Shown piece by piece: positions 51,106-60,861 of a stretch of 64,000 nucleotides of DNA. The notes below the pieces were generated by a model that was not told the DNA's origin, did not search any database, and saw only the letters and a list, made by a program, of their open reading frames with translations. Location: the NCBI RefSeq assembly GCF_001673365.1, contig NZ_LZLS01000099.1:30851-94850 (forward strand), read 5' to 3'. The position numbers and the translations under genes are program-made. Positions within the stretch are counted from its first letter, which is position 1. Every line of letters begins with the position of its first letter. The stretch comes from Mycobacterium asiaticum (GTDB taxonomy: Bacteria > Actinomycetota > Actinomycetes > Mycobacteriales > Mycobacteriaceae).

Positions 51106-52305
51106 CTAGCGCGCGACGATCACCGACGAGCCGTGGCCGAACAGACCCTGATTGGCCGTGACGCCCACCCGCGCGCCCTCGACCTGCCGCCCGGTCGCCT
51201 GACCGCGCAACTGCCAAGTGAGCTCGCAGACCTGCGCGATCGCCTGGGCTGGAATAGCTTCACCGAAGCACGCCAACCCACCCGACGGGTTCACCGGCAC
51301 CTTGCCGCCGACGGCGGTGGCCCCGCTGCGGAGCAGAGCCTCGGCCTCACCCTTGGGGCACAACCCCAGGTGCTCGTACCAGTCGAGCTCCAGCGCGGTG
51401 GACAGGTCGTAGACCTCGGCCAGGCTGACGTCCTCTGGTCCGATGCCGGCCTCGGCGTAGGCGGCGTCGAGAATCTGGTCCTTGAAGACCCGCTCTGGAG
51501 CGGCCACCACAGCGGTGGAATCCGTTGCGATATCAGGCAATTCGGGTAAGTGCTGCGGATACCGCGGGGTCACCGTGCTGACCGCCCGAACCGAGGGCAC
51601 ACCGTCGAGTGAGCCGAGGTGCTTGCGGGCGAACTCCGCGCTGGCCACGATCAGCGCGGCCGCGCCATCGGAGGTGGCGCAGATGTCGAGTTGGCGCAAC
51701 GGGTCGCTGACCACCGGGCTGGCTAGCACGTCTTCGACGGAAGATTCCTTGCGGTAACGCGCATTTGGGTTCTGCAGACCGTGCTGCGAGTTCTTGACCT
51801 TGACTTGGGCGAAGTCCTCAGACGTGGCGCCATACAAGTCCATGCGGCGCCTGGCGAGGAGCGCGAAATACACCGGGTTCATCGCTCCGATGAGGTGGAA
51901 GCGCTGCCAGTCGGGGTCGTTCTTGCGTTCACCACCGACCGGCGCGAACGCACCCTTCGGAGTGGTATCGGCGCCGATCACCAGCGCGACGTCGCAGAAT
52001 CCGGCCAGGATGTGTGCGCGGGCGCTCTGCAGCGCCTGCGAGCCGCTGGCGCACGCGGCATACGACGACGACACCGGCACGCCGTTCCAGCCGAGTTTCT
52101 GGGCGAACGTCGAGCCGGCGATGAAGCCGGGGTAGCCGTTGCGGATCGTGTCGGCACCCGCGACGAACTGGATCTGTCGCCAGTCCAGGCCCGCCTCGGC
52201 CAGCGCGGCGCGTGCGGCGACGACGCCGTATTCGGTGAAGTCGCGGCCCCACTTACCCCACGGGTGCATGCCGGCGCCCAGGATGTAGAGCGGTTCGGGG
52301 CTCAT
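51106..52305 (-). CDS. Thiolase-fold lipid-transfer protein (Rv1627c-like)
   Basis: The 399-residue thiolase-like protein has an acyl-accepting Cys in SSYAACASGSQALQSA (near residue 93), NPSGGLACFGEAIPAQ and a final GHGSS. The classic C-terminal CxG thiolase Cys is absent (NQGLFGHGSSVIV), as in SCP2/Ltp proteins that act with a DUF35 partner in side-chain aldol cleavage. The ATG overlaps the stop of the DUF35 gene upstream, which strongly suggests that the two form a complex. The substrate is unknown. Confidence 0.88.
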   Translation of the reverse strand: MSPEPLYILGAGMHPWGKWGRDFTEYGVVAARAALAEAGLDWRQIQFVAGADTIRNGYPGFIAGSTFAQKLGWNGVPVSSSYAACASGSQALQSARAHILAGFCDVALVIGADTTPKGAFAPVGGERKNDPDWQRFHLIGAMNPVYFALLARRRMDLYGATSEDFAQVKVKNSQHGLQNPNARYRKESSVEDVLASPVVSDPLRQLDICATSDGAAALIVASAEFARKHLGSLDGVPSVRAVSTVTPRYPQHLPELPDIATDSTAVVAAPERVFKDQILDAAYAEAGIGPEDVSLAEVYDLSTALELDWYEHLGLCPKGEAEALLRSGATAVGGKVPVNPSGGLACFGEAIPAQAIAQVCELTWQLRGQATGRQVEGARVGVTANQGLFGHGSSVIVAR

Positions 52306-52751
52306 GAGCTCACCTTCCACGCGTGCACGGTTCGTTCGACGCCGTCGGCGTCGGTGAACAGGGTCATGGTGGCCAGCTCCATTTCCATGCCGACCTTCAG
52401 ATCGGCGGCCAGGGTGCCCTCGACTACCTTGCCCAGCACGATGATTCCTTCGTCGGCCAACTCCACCGCGGCGATGGCGAACGGCTCGAAGGGATCCGCC
52501 GCGGGATACGGCGCCGGCGGCGGGTAACGGTTCTCGGTGTAGCTCCACAGCTTTCCGCGCCGCGATAGCGCGACGGACTCCAATGAGTCGCTGTCGCAGC
52601 CGGGGTTGGGGCAGTTGTTCTCGCGCGGTGGGAAGACGTAAGTCCCGCAGGCCGGGCACTTGCTGCCGAGCAGATGGGGGTTGCCGGCCTCGTCGGTGGC
52701 GAACCACCCGTCGATAGCCGGTTCGGGGATGGTGACCTCTGGCACCAGCAC
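52302..52751 (-). CDS. DUF35 OB-fold protein with zinc ribbon (Rv1628c-like)
   Basis: The 149-residue protein has a rubredoxin-like zinc ribbon (CPACGTYVFPPRENNCPNPG region, four Cys) and a C-terminal OB-fold with LGKVVEGTLAADLKVGMEM. DUF35 proteins partner with thiolase-like Ltp enzymes in acyl-CoA chemistry such as steroid side-chain aldolases. It overlaps its thiolase-like neighbour by 4 bp. The start is GTG. It is divergent from polA across a 63-bp gap. Confidence 0.87.
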   Translation of the reverse strand: MLVPEVTIPEPAIDGWFATDEAGNPHLLGSKCPACGTYVFPPRENNCPNPGCDSDSLESVALSRRGKLWSYTENRYPPPAPYPAADPFEPFAIAAVELADEGIIVLGKVVEGTLAADLKVGMEMELATMTLFTDADGVERTVHAWKVSS

Positions 52752-52814
52752 AGACTACCAAGCGCTTGTTTGGGTGTGTAGGGCGTGTCGTACCCGTTGC
52801 CTAGAGTGTGACGC

Positions 52815-55511
52815 GTGACTAGCGGCAGCGACCAAACCAAACCGACGCTGATGTTGCTGGATGGCAATTCGCTGGCCTTCCGGGCGTTTTACGCGCTGCC
52901 GGCAGAGAACTTCAAGACCCGTGGCGGCCTGACCACCAACGCGGTCTACGGCTTTACCGCCATGCTGATCAACCTTTTGCGCGACGAGGGGCCAACCCAC
53001 ATCGCCGCCGCCTTCGACGTCTCGCGCCAAACCTTCCGCTCCGAGCGTTACCCCGAGTACAAGGCCAACCGTTCTTCGACGCCCGACGAGTTCCACGGTC
53101 AGATCGACATCACCAAAGAAGTGCTGGGGGCACTCGGCGTCACGGTCTTGGCTCAACCCGGCTTCGAGGCCGACGACATCATCGCGACGCTGGCCACCCA
53201 GGCCGAACGCGAGGGTTACCGGGTGCTGGTGGTCACCGGTGACCGCGACTCGCTGCAGTTGGTCAGCGACGACGTGACTGTGCTTTACCCGGTCAAAGGC
53301 GTCAGCGAACTGACCCGATTCACCCCTGAAGCGGTCCTCGGCAAGTACGGGCTCACGCCCCAGCAGTACCCGGACTTCGCTGCGTTGCGCGGTGATCCCA
53401 GCGACAACCTGCCGGGCATTCCCGGGGTGGGGGAGAAGACCGCCACCAAGTGGATTGTGGAGTACGGCTCGTTGCAAGGGCTCGTCGACAACGTCGAGTC
53501 GGTGCGCGGCAAGGTTGGCGACGCGTTGCGCGCGCACGTGGCCGGGGTGGTGCTCAACCGCGAGCTCACCGAGTTGGTCAGAGATGTGCCGCTGGCGCAG
53601 ACACCCGACACGCTGCGGTTGCAGCCCTGGGACCGGGACCAGATCCACCGGCTGTTCGACGATCTCGAGTTCCGCGTCCTGCGGGATCGGCTGTTCGACA
53701 CGCTGGCCGCTGTCGAGCCGGAGGTCGACGAGGGATTCGACGTGCGCGGCGGTGCGCTCGAACCAGGCACGGTCGGTCAGTGGCTGTCCGACCACGTCAG
53801 CGACGGTCGGCGAGCCGGCCTGACGGTGGTGGGCACCCACCTGCCGCACGGCGGGGACGCGACCGCACTGGCCATCGCGGCCGCCGACGGGGATGGCGCC
53901 TATATCGACACCGCCACCCTGACCCCGGACGACGACGCCGCACTGGCGGCTTGGCTGGCCGATGCCGACAAGCCCAAGGCCCTGCACGAGGCCAAGTTGG
54001 CGATTCACGACCTGACCGGCCGCGGTTGGACGCTGGCCGGCGTCACCTCAGACACCGCGCTGGCCGCCTATCTGGTGCGGCCAGGGCAACGCAGCTTCAC
54101 CCTCGACGACCTATCACTGCGTTATCTGCGCCGCGAGTTGCGCGCGGAAACAACTGAGCAACAACAGCTTTCGTTGCTCGACGATGACGATACCGACGGC
54201 CAGGCCGCCCAGACCGGGATTTTGCGGGCCCGTGCGGTGGTCGATCTGGCCGACGCGCTGGACGCCGAGTTGGCCCGCATCGATTCCACGGCGTTGCTCG
54301 GTGAGATGGAGCTGCCGGTGCAGCAGACGCTGGCTGAAATGGAGCAAGCCGGCATTGCCGTCGACCTGGCCATGCTCACCGAGCTGCAGAGCAATTTCGG
54401 TGACCAGATCCGGGATGCCGCCGAGGCCGCCTACGCGGTGATCGGCAAGCAGATCAACCTCGGCTCGCCCAAGCAGCTGCAGGTGGTGCTGTTCGACGAG
54501 CTCGGCATGCCCAAGACCAAACGCACCAAGACCGGCTACACCACCGACGCCGACGCCCTGCAGTCGCTGTTTGACAAAACCGGTCACCCGTTCCTGCAGC
54601 ACTTGCTGGCCCACCGCGACGTCACCCGCCTCAAAGTCACCGTCGACGGGCTACTCAACTCAGTCGCCGCAGACGGCCGGATCCACACCACTTTTAACCA
54701 GACGATCGCGGCCACCGGCCGGTTGTCGTCGACCGAACCCAACCTGCAGAACATCCCGATCCGCACCGACGCGGGCCGGCAAATCCGCGACGCCTTCATC
54801 GTCGGGGCCGCCCACCAAGAGCTGATGACCGCGGACTACAGCCAGATCGAAATGCGGATCATGGCCCACCTGTCCCGCGACGAGGGTTTGATCGAAGCGT
54901 TCAATACCGGCGAAGACCTGCACTCGTTCGTCGCGTCCCGCGCGTTCGGCGTGCCGATCGAGGAGGTCACCGGCGAACTGCGCCGCCGGGTCAAGGCGAT
55001 GTCGTATGGCCTGGCCTACGGGTTGAGCGCCTACGGGTTGTCGGCCCAGCTCAAGATCTCCACCGAAGAAGCCAAGGAGCAGATGGACCAGTACTTCGCC
55101 CGGTTCGGCGGGGTGCGCGACTACTTGATGGCCGTGGTCGATCAGGCCCGCAAGGACGGCTACACCTCGACGGTCCTGGGTCGGCGGCGCTATCTGCCGG
55201 AGTTGGACAGCAGCAACCGCCAGGTGCGCGAGGCCGCCGAACGCGCGGCGCTCAACGCGCCGATCCAGGGCAGTGCCGCCGACATCATCAAGGTGGCCAT
55301 GATCGAGGTCGAGAAGGCCATCAAAGAGGCCGGGCTGGCGTCACGCATGTTGCTGCAGGTCCACGACGAGTTGCTGTTCGAGATAGCACCCGGTGAGCGC
55401 GACCGGGTCGAGGCGCTGGTCCGCGACAAGATGGGCGGCGCGTACCCGCTGGATGTCCCGTTGGAAGTGTCCGTCGGCTACGGCCGCAGTTGGGATGCGG
55501 CAGCGCACTGA
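52815..55511 (+). CDS. polA: DNA polymerase I
   Basis: The 898-residue protein has the 5' nuclease domain (residues 1 to about 300, LLDGNSLAFRAFYALP and GVTVLAQPGFEADDIIATLA), a middle exonuclease-like domain without the usual catalytic acids, and a family A polymerase domain. Polymerase motifs are TADYSQIEMRIMAHLS (A), RRRVKAMSYGLAYGLSAYG (O-helix/B) and LQVHDELLFE (C). It repairs gaps and removes Okazaki primers. The start is GTG. It is followed 1 bp later by an acyltransferase gene. Confidence 0.98.
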   Translation: MTSGSDQTKPTLMLLDGNSLAFRAFYALPAENFKTRGGLTTNAVYGFTAMLINLLRDEGPTHIAAAFDVSRQTFRSERYPEYKANRSSTPDEFHGQIDITKEVLGALGVTVLAQPGFEADDIIATLATQAEREGYRVLVVTGDRDSLQLVSDDVTVLYPVKGVSELTRFTPEAVLGKYGLTPQQYPDFAALRGDPSDNLPGIPGVGEKTATKWIVEYGSLQGLVDNVESVRGKVGDALRAHVAGVVLNRELTELVRDVPLAQTPDTLRLQPWDRDQIHRLFDDLEFRVLRDRLFDTLAAVEPEVDEGFDVRGGALEPGTVGQWLSDHVSDGRRAGLTVVGTHLPHGGDATALAIAAADGDGAYIDTATLTPDDDAALAAWLADADKPKALHEAKLAIHDLTGRGWTLAGVTSDTALAAYLVRPGQRSFTLDDLSLRYLRRELRAETTEQQQLSLLDDDDTDGQAAQTGILRARAVVDLADALDAELARIDSTALLGEMELPVQQTLAEMEQAGIAVDLAMLTELQSNFGDQIRDAAEAAYAVIGKQINLGSPKQLQVVLFDELGMPKTKRTKTGYTTDADALQSLFDKTGHPFLQHLLAHRDVTRLKVTVDGLLNSVAADGRIHTTFNQTIAATGRLSSTEPNLQNIPIRTDAGRQIRDAFIVGAAHQELMTADYSQIEMRIMAHLSRDEGLIEAFNTGEDLHSFVASRAFGVPIEEVTGELRRRVKAMSYGLAYGLSAYGLSAQLKISTEEAKEQMDQYFARFGGVRDYLMAVVDQARKDGYTSTVLGRRRYLPELDSSNRQVREAAERAALNAPIQGSAADIIKVAMIEVEKAIKEAGLASRMLLQVHDELLFEIAPGERDRVEALVRDKMGGAYPLDVPLEVSVGYGRSWDAAAH

Positions 55512-55512
55512 G

Positions 55513-56475
55513 ATGTCGGACCAGGCTCAGCGCCCACCGCTCGTGCGCTTCCCACTGATGGTCTTCTCGAAGCTGTTCGGCCTGCTGCCGGCCCAGGTCG
55601 CCGACGCACTGTTGGCCATGCTCGCCCGGCTCGTCTACTGGCGTGGTCGTGCCCAACATCTGAATGTGCTGCAGGACTTCCGGGACAACGTGGATCCGAC
55701 TGCGCAGTTCTCCGCACGAAAATGGCGGCCGGTCCAGGCGATGTACCGAGCGCTGGTCCGCAACGCCAACGACGCCATCTGGTTTCTCGCCGCAACGCAC
55801 GATGCCGCGCTGCGCCGCTTCCGGATAGCGGACCCGTCGCCCCTACATGCCGCCCTGGATGCAGGTCGTCCGGCGGGGGTAGGGGTCATCGTCGCCTTCC
55901 CGCACCTCGGGTCCTATGCCGCGCTGCCAATCGTGCTCGCGCTCAACGGCTTGCCGACCACGGTGGTCGCCAACCGGCAGCGTGCCCTGATGCAGTGGGT
56001 GATCGCTCGCGGCGCTCACAAAGCCGGACTGGAACTGATCACTGTCGAGCGCACCGGGGGAGCCAGCATTACCGCGGCAATGGCGGATGCCTTGAGGCGC
56101 GGCCGCGTCGTCGCAATCGCGGGCGACTATTTCCGGGCGCGAGAAAGCCCGCAGGGCGGGACCAGTGCGGGTATCCACGTTGATTTGGCGGGCATCAAGC
56201 GCCCCGTCGGTCCGGGACCCGCACTGCTGGCCCTGCGCACCGGGGCGCAGATCGTCCCGGGAGCGGTCTTTCAGCGCAAACACCGGCGCGAACCGGTGTT
56301 CGGTGAACCGATCCGCGTTGGCGCGCTCGACGGTAACGAGCGGGATCTACGCGAGGCGGTTCAGGAGACCTCACAACGTGTCGCCGACGCGATGGCGGAG
56401 TTCATCAAACGCGAACCGCAGCAGTGGCTGATGCCGGGCGGGCTGGTGTCGGATTCGGTGGGCCGCCGACGGTAA
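55513..56475 (+). CDS. LpxL/HtrB-like acyltransferase-family protein with altered HX4D motif
   Basis: The 320-residue protein resembles LpxL/PatA-type lipid acyltransferases. It has a membrane-binding N-terminus, FPHLGSYAALPIVLALNG where the catalytic motif should be, TTVVANRQRALMQWVI, and GDYFRARESPQGG followed by RPVGPGPALLALRTGAQIVP. The expected HX4D/E pair reads His-Leu-Gly-Ser-Tyr-Ala, so the acidic partner is missing. It may be inactive as an acyltransferase or use another residue. It starts 1 bp after polA and has no counterpart between polA and rpsA in M. tuberculosis. Confidence 0.8.
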   Translation: MSDQAQRPPLVRFPLMVFSKLFGLLPAQVADALLAMLARLVYWRGRAQHLNVLQDFRDNVDPTAQFSARKWRPVQAMYRALVRNANDAIWFLAATHDAALRRFRIADPSPLHAALDAGRPAGVGVIVAFPHLGSYAALPIVLALNGLPTTVVANRQRALMQWVIARGAHKAGLELITVERTGGASITAAMADALRRGRVVAIAGDYFRARESPQGGTSAGIHVDLAGIKRPVGPGPALLALRTGAQIVPGAVFQRKHRREPVFGEPIRVGALDGNERDLREAVQETSQRVADAMAEFIKREPQQWLMPGGLVSDSVGRRR

Positions 56476-56588
56476 TCACCTGCTCATGCGAGGGGGCGAG
56501 TTTGTCCAGCTTGTACCGCGTCGAGTAGCCTCAACAGGCAAACCCAAATTGTCCCTACGATGAACCCTGTCCGGAGCAACCCAACAAT

Positions 56589-58034
56589 ATGCCGAGTCCC
56601 GCCGTCACCTCGCCGCAAGTAGCCGTCAACGACATAGGCACCAGCGAGGATTTTCTAGCCGCAATAGACAAAACGATCAAGTACTTCAACGATGGCGACA
56701 TCGTCGAAGGCACCATCGTCAAAGTGGACCGGGACGAGGTGCTCCTCGACATCGGCTACAAGACCGAAGGGGTCATCCCCGCCCGCGAGCTCTCCATCAA
56801 GCACGACGTCGACCCCAACGAGGTCGTTTCCGTCGGCGATGAGGTCGAGGCCCTGGTTCTCACCAAAGAGGACAAAGAAGGCCGACTGATCCTGTCCAAG
56901 AAGCGCGCCCAGTACGAGCGCGCCTGGGGCACCATCGAAGAGCTCAAGGAGAAGGACGAGGCCGTCAAGGGCACCGTCATCGAGGTCGTCAAGGGCGGCC
57001 TGATCCTCGACATCGGGCTGCGTGGCTTCCTGCCCGCATCGCTGGTCGAGATGCGCCGAGTGCGCGATCTGCAGCCGTACATCGGCAAGGAGATCGAAGC
57101 CAAGATCATCGAGCTGGACAAGAACCGCAACAACGTGGTGCTGTCCCGGCGCGCCTGGCTTGAGCAGACGCAATCGGAAGTTCGTAGCGAGTTCTTGAAC
57201 CAGCTGCAGAAGGGGACCATCCGCAAGGGTGTGGTCTCCTCCATCGTCAACTTCGGCGCGTTCGTCGACTTGGGCGGGGTGGACGGTCTGGTGCACGTCT
57301 CCGAGCTGTCTTGGAAGCACATCGACCACCCGTCCGAGGTGGTTCAGGTGGGCGACGAGGTCACCGTCGAGGTGCTCGACGTCGACATGGACCGCGAGCG
57401 GGTTTCGTTGTCGCTGAAGGCAACTCAAGAAGACCCGTGGCGCCACTTTGCCCGCACCCACGCCATCGGCCAGATTGTGCCCGGCAAGGTCACCAAGCTG
57501 GTTCCGTTCGGTGCGTTTGTGCGTGTCGAGGAGGGCATCGAGGGTCTGGTGCATATCTCCGAGCTGGCCGAGCGCCACGTCGAGGTGCCCGACCAGGTGG
57601 TTGGTGTCGGCGACGACGCGATGGTCAAGGTCATCGACATCGACCTGGAGCGTCGCCGAATCTCGTTGTCGCTCAAGCAAGCCAACGAGGACTACACCGA
57701 CGAGTTCGACCCGGCGAAGTACGGCATGGCCGACAGCTACGACGACCAGGGCAACTACATCTTCCCCGAGGGCTTCGACGCCGAAACCAACGAGTGGATG
57801 GAAGGTTTCGACGCTCAACGCAACGAGTGGGAAGCCCGCTACGCCGAGGCCGAGCGCCGGCACAAGATGCACACCACGCAGATGGAGAAGTTCGCTGCGG
57901 CGGAGGCGGCAGACCACGGTGGCGGCGGTCAGTCGTCCTCGAGCAGCAGCTCCTCGGAGAAGTCCGCGGGCGGGTCGCTTGCCAGCGACGCCCAGCTGGC
58001 AGCTCTGCGGGAGAAGCTCGCCGGCAGCGCCTAA
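56589..58034 (+). CDS. rpsA: 30S ribosomal protein S1
   Basis: The 481-residue S1 protein has four S1 RNA-binding repeats (near residues 35-105, 122-190, 208-278 and 295-365). The second reads VVKGGLILDIGLRGFLPASL, and the last two have SSIVNFGAFVDLGGVDGLVH and LVPFGAFVRVEEGIEGLVH. A low-complexity Gly/Ser tail follows. It helps mRNA bind the ribosome and in mycobacteria it has been linked to trans-translation and pyrazinamide. The ATG (MPSPAVTSPQVAV) gives the same length as M. tuberculosis RpsA (Rv1630). Confidence 0.98.
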   Translation: MPSPAVTSPQVAVNDIGTSEDFLAAIDKTIKYFNDGDIVEGTIVKVDRDEVLLDIGYKTEGVIPARELSIKHDVDPNEVVSVGDEVEALVLTKEDKEGRLILSKKRAQYERAWGTIEELKEKDEAVKGTVIEVVKGGLILDIGLRGFLPASLVEMRRVRDLQPYIGKEIEAKIIELDKNRNNVVLSRRAWLEQTQSEVRSEFLNQLQKGTIRKGVVSSIVNFGAFVDLGGVDGLVHVSELSWKHIDHPSEVVQVGDEVTVEVLDVDMDRERVSLSLKATQEDPWRHFARTHAIGQIVPGKVTKLVPFGAFVRVEEGIEGLVHISELAERHVEVPDQVVGVGDDAMVKVIDIDLERRRISLSLKQANEDYTDEFDPAKYGMADSYDDQGNYIFPEGFDAETNEWMEGFDAQRNEWEARYAEAERRHKMHTTQMEKFAAAEAADHGGGGQSSSSSSSSEKSAGGSLASDAQLAALREKLAGSA

Positions 58035-58043
58035 CCAACGCGG

Positions 58044-59258
58044 ATGCTGCGCATCGGCTTGACCGGTGGCATCGGTGCCGGGAAATCGGCGCTGTCCAAG
58101 ACGTTCTCGGAGTGCGGTGGCATCATCGTCGACGGTGATGTCATCGCGCGCGAGGTCGTCGAACCGGGTACCGACGGGTTGAAGTCGCTGGTCGACACCT
58201 TCGGTGAAGACATCCTGCAGCCCGACGGCTCGTTGGATCGACCGGCGTTGGCGGCCAAGGCATTTGCCAACGACGAGGAGCGCCAGAAGCTCAACGCGAT
58301 CGTGCATCCGCTGGTGGGGAAGCGCCGCGCCGAAATCATCGAGTCGGTTTCGCCGGATTCGGTTGTGGTCGAAGACATTCCGTTGTTGGTCGAGTCCGGG
58401 ATGGCGCCGCTGTTCCCGTTGGTTGTCATCGTGCACGCCGATGTCGAACTGCGGGTGCGACGACTGGTCGAGATTCGCGGCATGACCGAAGACGACGCGC
58501 GGGCCCGGATCGCCGCGCAAGCCACTGACGAACAACGCCGGGCCGTCGCCGACATCTGGCTGGACAACTCGGGCTGCCCGCAGGATCTGGCACAACGCGC
58601 CCAAGACATCTGGCAGGAACGCATCCTGCCGTTCGCGCACAACCTGACTCAGCGTCAGCCTGCGCGGGCCGAAGTCAGGCTGGTGCCCGCCGACCTCAGC
58701 TGGCCGGATCAGGCCCGACGTATTGTCAACAGGCTGAAAACCAGCTGCGGCCATCGGGTGTTGCGGGTGGACCACATCGGCTCGACTGCGGTGCCGAACC
58801 TCGACGCCAAGGACGTCATAGATATTCAGGTCACCGTCGAATCGTTAGACATGGCAGACGAACTCGCCGAACCGTTGCTGGCTGCCGGTTGTCCGCGTCT
58901 CGAGCACATCACCCAGGACGCAGCGAAGGTCGATGCCCGCAGCACCGTACCCGGATTCGACCACAGCGACGATCCGGCGTTGTGGCACAAGCGCATTCAC
59001 GCCTCCGCGGACCCGGGCCGGCCGACCAACGTGCATATCCGTGTCGCAGGCTGGCCGAATCAGCAATTCGCGCTGCTGTTCGTCGATTGGCTGAAAGCCA
59101 ATGCCGATGTGCGCGAGAGATATTCGCAAGTCAAGAACGAAGCCGATGCGGGTGCCCGCGGCGACATCGTGCGCTACGTGACGGCCAAGGAGCCGTGGTT
59201 CCGCGACGCCTACCGGCAAGCCTGGGAATGGGCCGACGCCACCGGCTGGAAGCCCTGA
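58044..59258 (+). CDS. coaE: Dephospho-CoA kinase with C-terminal GrpB/UPF0157 domain
   Basis: CoaE phosphorylates dephospho-CoA in the last step of CoA synthesis. The 404-residue protein has the P-loop LTGGIGAGKSALSKTF at the N-terminus and DGDVIAREVVEPGT in the kinase part (to about residue 200). A second domain of the GrpB/UPF0157 nucleotidyltransferase-like family follows (VDHIGSTAVPNLDAKDVIDI, near 235). This fusion is typical of mycobacteria (Rv1631), where the extra domain is thought to aid folding or regulation. It starts 9 bp after rpsA. Confidence 0.96.
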   Translation: MLRIGLTGGIGAGKSALSKTFSECGGIIVDGDVIAREVVEPGTDGLKSLVDTFGEDILQPDGSLDRPALAAKAFANDEERQKLNAIVHPLVGKRRAEIIESVSPDSVVVEDIPLLVESGMAPLFPLVVIVHADVELRVRRLVEIRGMTEDDARARIAAQATDEQRRAVADIWLDNSGCPQDLAQRAQDIWQERILPFAHNLTQRQPARAEVRLVPADLSWPDQARRIVNRLKTSCGHRVLRVDHIGSTAVPNLDAKDVIDIQVTVESLDMADELAEPLLAAGCPRLEHITQDAAKVDARSTVPGFDHSDDPALWHKRIHASADPGRPTNVHIRVAGWPNQQFALLFVDWLKANADVRERYSQVKNEADAGARGDIVRYVTAKEPWFRDAYRQAWEWADATGWKP

Positions 59259-59264
59259 GTCGCC

Positions 59265-60212
59265 ATGCCATTCGTCACCGACATCCTGGGTCCGCGGCGG
59301 CCCGTCGTTGACGAGGTACCGCCGCTGACGGCGGGCAGGCGGCGACGCACCAGCACCATCGACACCCATCCGGACGGCTCGCGCGGCTCCCTGGTGGAGC
59401 TGCGCGCTCGCGACGCGGGGGCCGCGACCGCAGCAGAGGTCCGCGTCAGCGCGCACCTTACCGATCAGGTCATCGACGACATCACCGTGCACGCCGGTCT
59501 GGACGTCCTGCTGGGTAGCCGTGTGGGCGCCGGTTTCCGGGCGAAGATCGCCCAACTGTTCCCGGAGGAGGTGCGCAGGGCCAGCCTGCTGCACCTGCTG
59601 CTCGACGACTGGGTCGGTGCGGCGCTGGTGTCCGGCTACGCCACCCAGTACGGGGCGATCGTGGACGACGTCGAGCAGAAGATGCCGTCCGGCGTCGCCG
59701 ACCGGATGGCCGGGATCTGCGCGGGTTTCGCGCCGCAAGCGTCGTTGATCGGCTATGCCCGGCAGCACGACGTCATTCCGACGGGCCAGGGTCCGGTGGC
59801 ACCGCCGCTGGACGGACTGCACGAGGTAGAGCCACTACGAGCGCGCGGGATGCGCAGGTTCCGACGGCTCGATATGTGGCCGGGGCAGACCGGGGCGGTG
59901 CACTTCGAGGCCCACTTCCGCGACTCGCACATGGACGATCACCTAGTCGAGACGATCCTGCACGAGTACACCGTCGCCGGCACCGTCGACAGCTCGACCC
60001 GGACCATCACGTCGGTGACTGCCGAGGTACGGGTGCTGCCATGGCAGGAATGCCCCGGCGCCATCGGAAGCGCGGGCCGCGTCCGGGGCATGACACTCAG
60101 CGAGTTACGCGACCGCGTCCGCGGCGAGTTCGTCGGCACCAGCACGTGCACCCATCTGAACGACACGCTGCGCGCGATCGCCGACCTGGACGCGCTACTG
60201 GATCTTCGCTGA
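59265..60212 (+). CDS. DUF2889-domain protein
   Basis: The 315-residue soluble protein has no signal peptide. It has features of the DUF2889 family, including the N-terminal RRRRTSTIDTHPDGSRGSLVEL, the central FRRLDMWPGQTGAVHFEAHF and the C-terminal GEFVGTSTCTHLNDTLRAIA with a Cys-Thr-His motif. Members are found near acyl-CoA and terpenoid-related genes in actinobacteria, but no reaction is known to me. It starts 6 bp after coaE, so it may be co-transcribed. Its end overlaps the convergent TetR gene by 18 bp. Confidence 0.75.
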   Translation: MPFVTDILGPRRPVVDEVPPLTAGRRRRTSTIDTHPDGSRGSLVELRARDAGAATAAEVRVSAHLTDQVIDDITVHAGLDVLLGSRVGAGFRAKIAQLFPEEVRRASLLHLLLDDWVGAALVSGYATQYGAIVDDVEQKMPSGVADRMAGICAGFAPQASLIGYARQHDVIPTGQGPVAPPLDGLHEVEPLRARGMRRFRRLDMWPGQTGAVHFEAHFRDSHMDDHLVETILHEYTVAGTVDSSTRTITSVTAEVRVLPWQECPGAIGSAGRVRGMTLSELRDRVRGEFVGTSTCTHLNDTLRAIADLDALLDLR

Positions 60213-60812
60213 CAGGTATTCGGCCAGCAGCACCACGATTTCGTCCTCGAGTTCTTTGAAGTCCACCGGGTCCGGACCCGCGATGAGACGGTGCACCAGA
60301 GATTCGATGGTCGCCACGACGATCTGGGCGTTCAGCCGGCTGCTCCGCACACCCGGATGCTGCTCGAGTAGCCGCGCTGCGGCATCCACACTGAATTGCT
60401 CCAGCTCGTGTATCCGGGCGAGAAAGGCCGGCGCACGCGGGGCTTCCTCGAACAACACCCGGTGTAGGCGCGGATTGCCGCGGTGGTTGTCGATGGTGGC
60501 GCGCACGAACAGGCGCAGCGTGTCGTCTAGCCGCTCCGGCAGACCAGCCGACAGCCGATCGGCCAGCAACGCGGATCCGGCGTCCACGTGCGCATCCATC
60601 AGTGCCCTCAAGACGGCGTCCTTGTTCGGGAAGTACTGATACAGCGAACCGATCGAGACGCCCGCCTGCTCGGCGATGCGGTTCGTGGTTCCCGCCGTAT
60701 AGCCGTGCTCGGCGAAAACGTGAGCCGCCGCGTCCAGGATGCGTTGTCGAGTTTCGGCGGCCCGCTCCTGTTTGGGCTGCTTACGTTGCCGAAATCGATC
60801 TGTCGGGGCGAT
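60195..60812 (-). CDS. TetR-family transcriptional regulator, non-canonical ATC start proposed
   Basis: Read from 60812, the product is 205 residues with a full TetR DNA-binding domain (AAETRQRILDAAAHVFAEHG, then AGTTNRIAEQAGVSIGSLYQ and YFPNKDAVL) and a helical ligand domain. The first standard start codon in frame is TTG at 60611, which lies after the helix-turn-helix and cannot be right. Upstream, the frame holds no ATG, GTG or TTG before a stop. An AGGAG site at 60820-60824 sits 7 bases before an ATC codon (60812-60810), so ATC initiation is proposed. The gene is divergent from a SRPBCC gene with a palindrome between them. Confidence 0.8.
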   Translation of the reverse strand: MAPTDRFRQRKQPKQERAAETRQRILDAAAHVFAEHGYTAGTTNRIAEQAGVSIGSLYQYFPNKDAVLRALMDAHVDAGSALLADRLSAGLPERLDDTLRLFVRATIDNHRGNPRLHRVLFEEAPRAPAFLARIHELEQFSVDAAARLLEQHPGVRSSRLNAQIVVATIESLVHRLIAGPDPVDFKELEDEIVVLLAEYLSAKIQ

Positions 60813-60861
60813 CGCTGAGCTCCTGAAAAAAGCGAGTAGTCATGAGGCGTCGACACCAGCA

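Noticed and set aside
56655..58775. A 706-codon minus-strand frame opposite rpsA and coaE
   Set aside because: It is antisense to two well-recognised genes; the length follows from high-GC codon bias, and the translation has no known domain.
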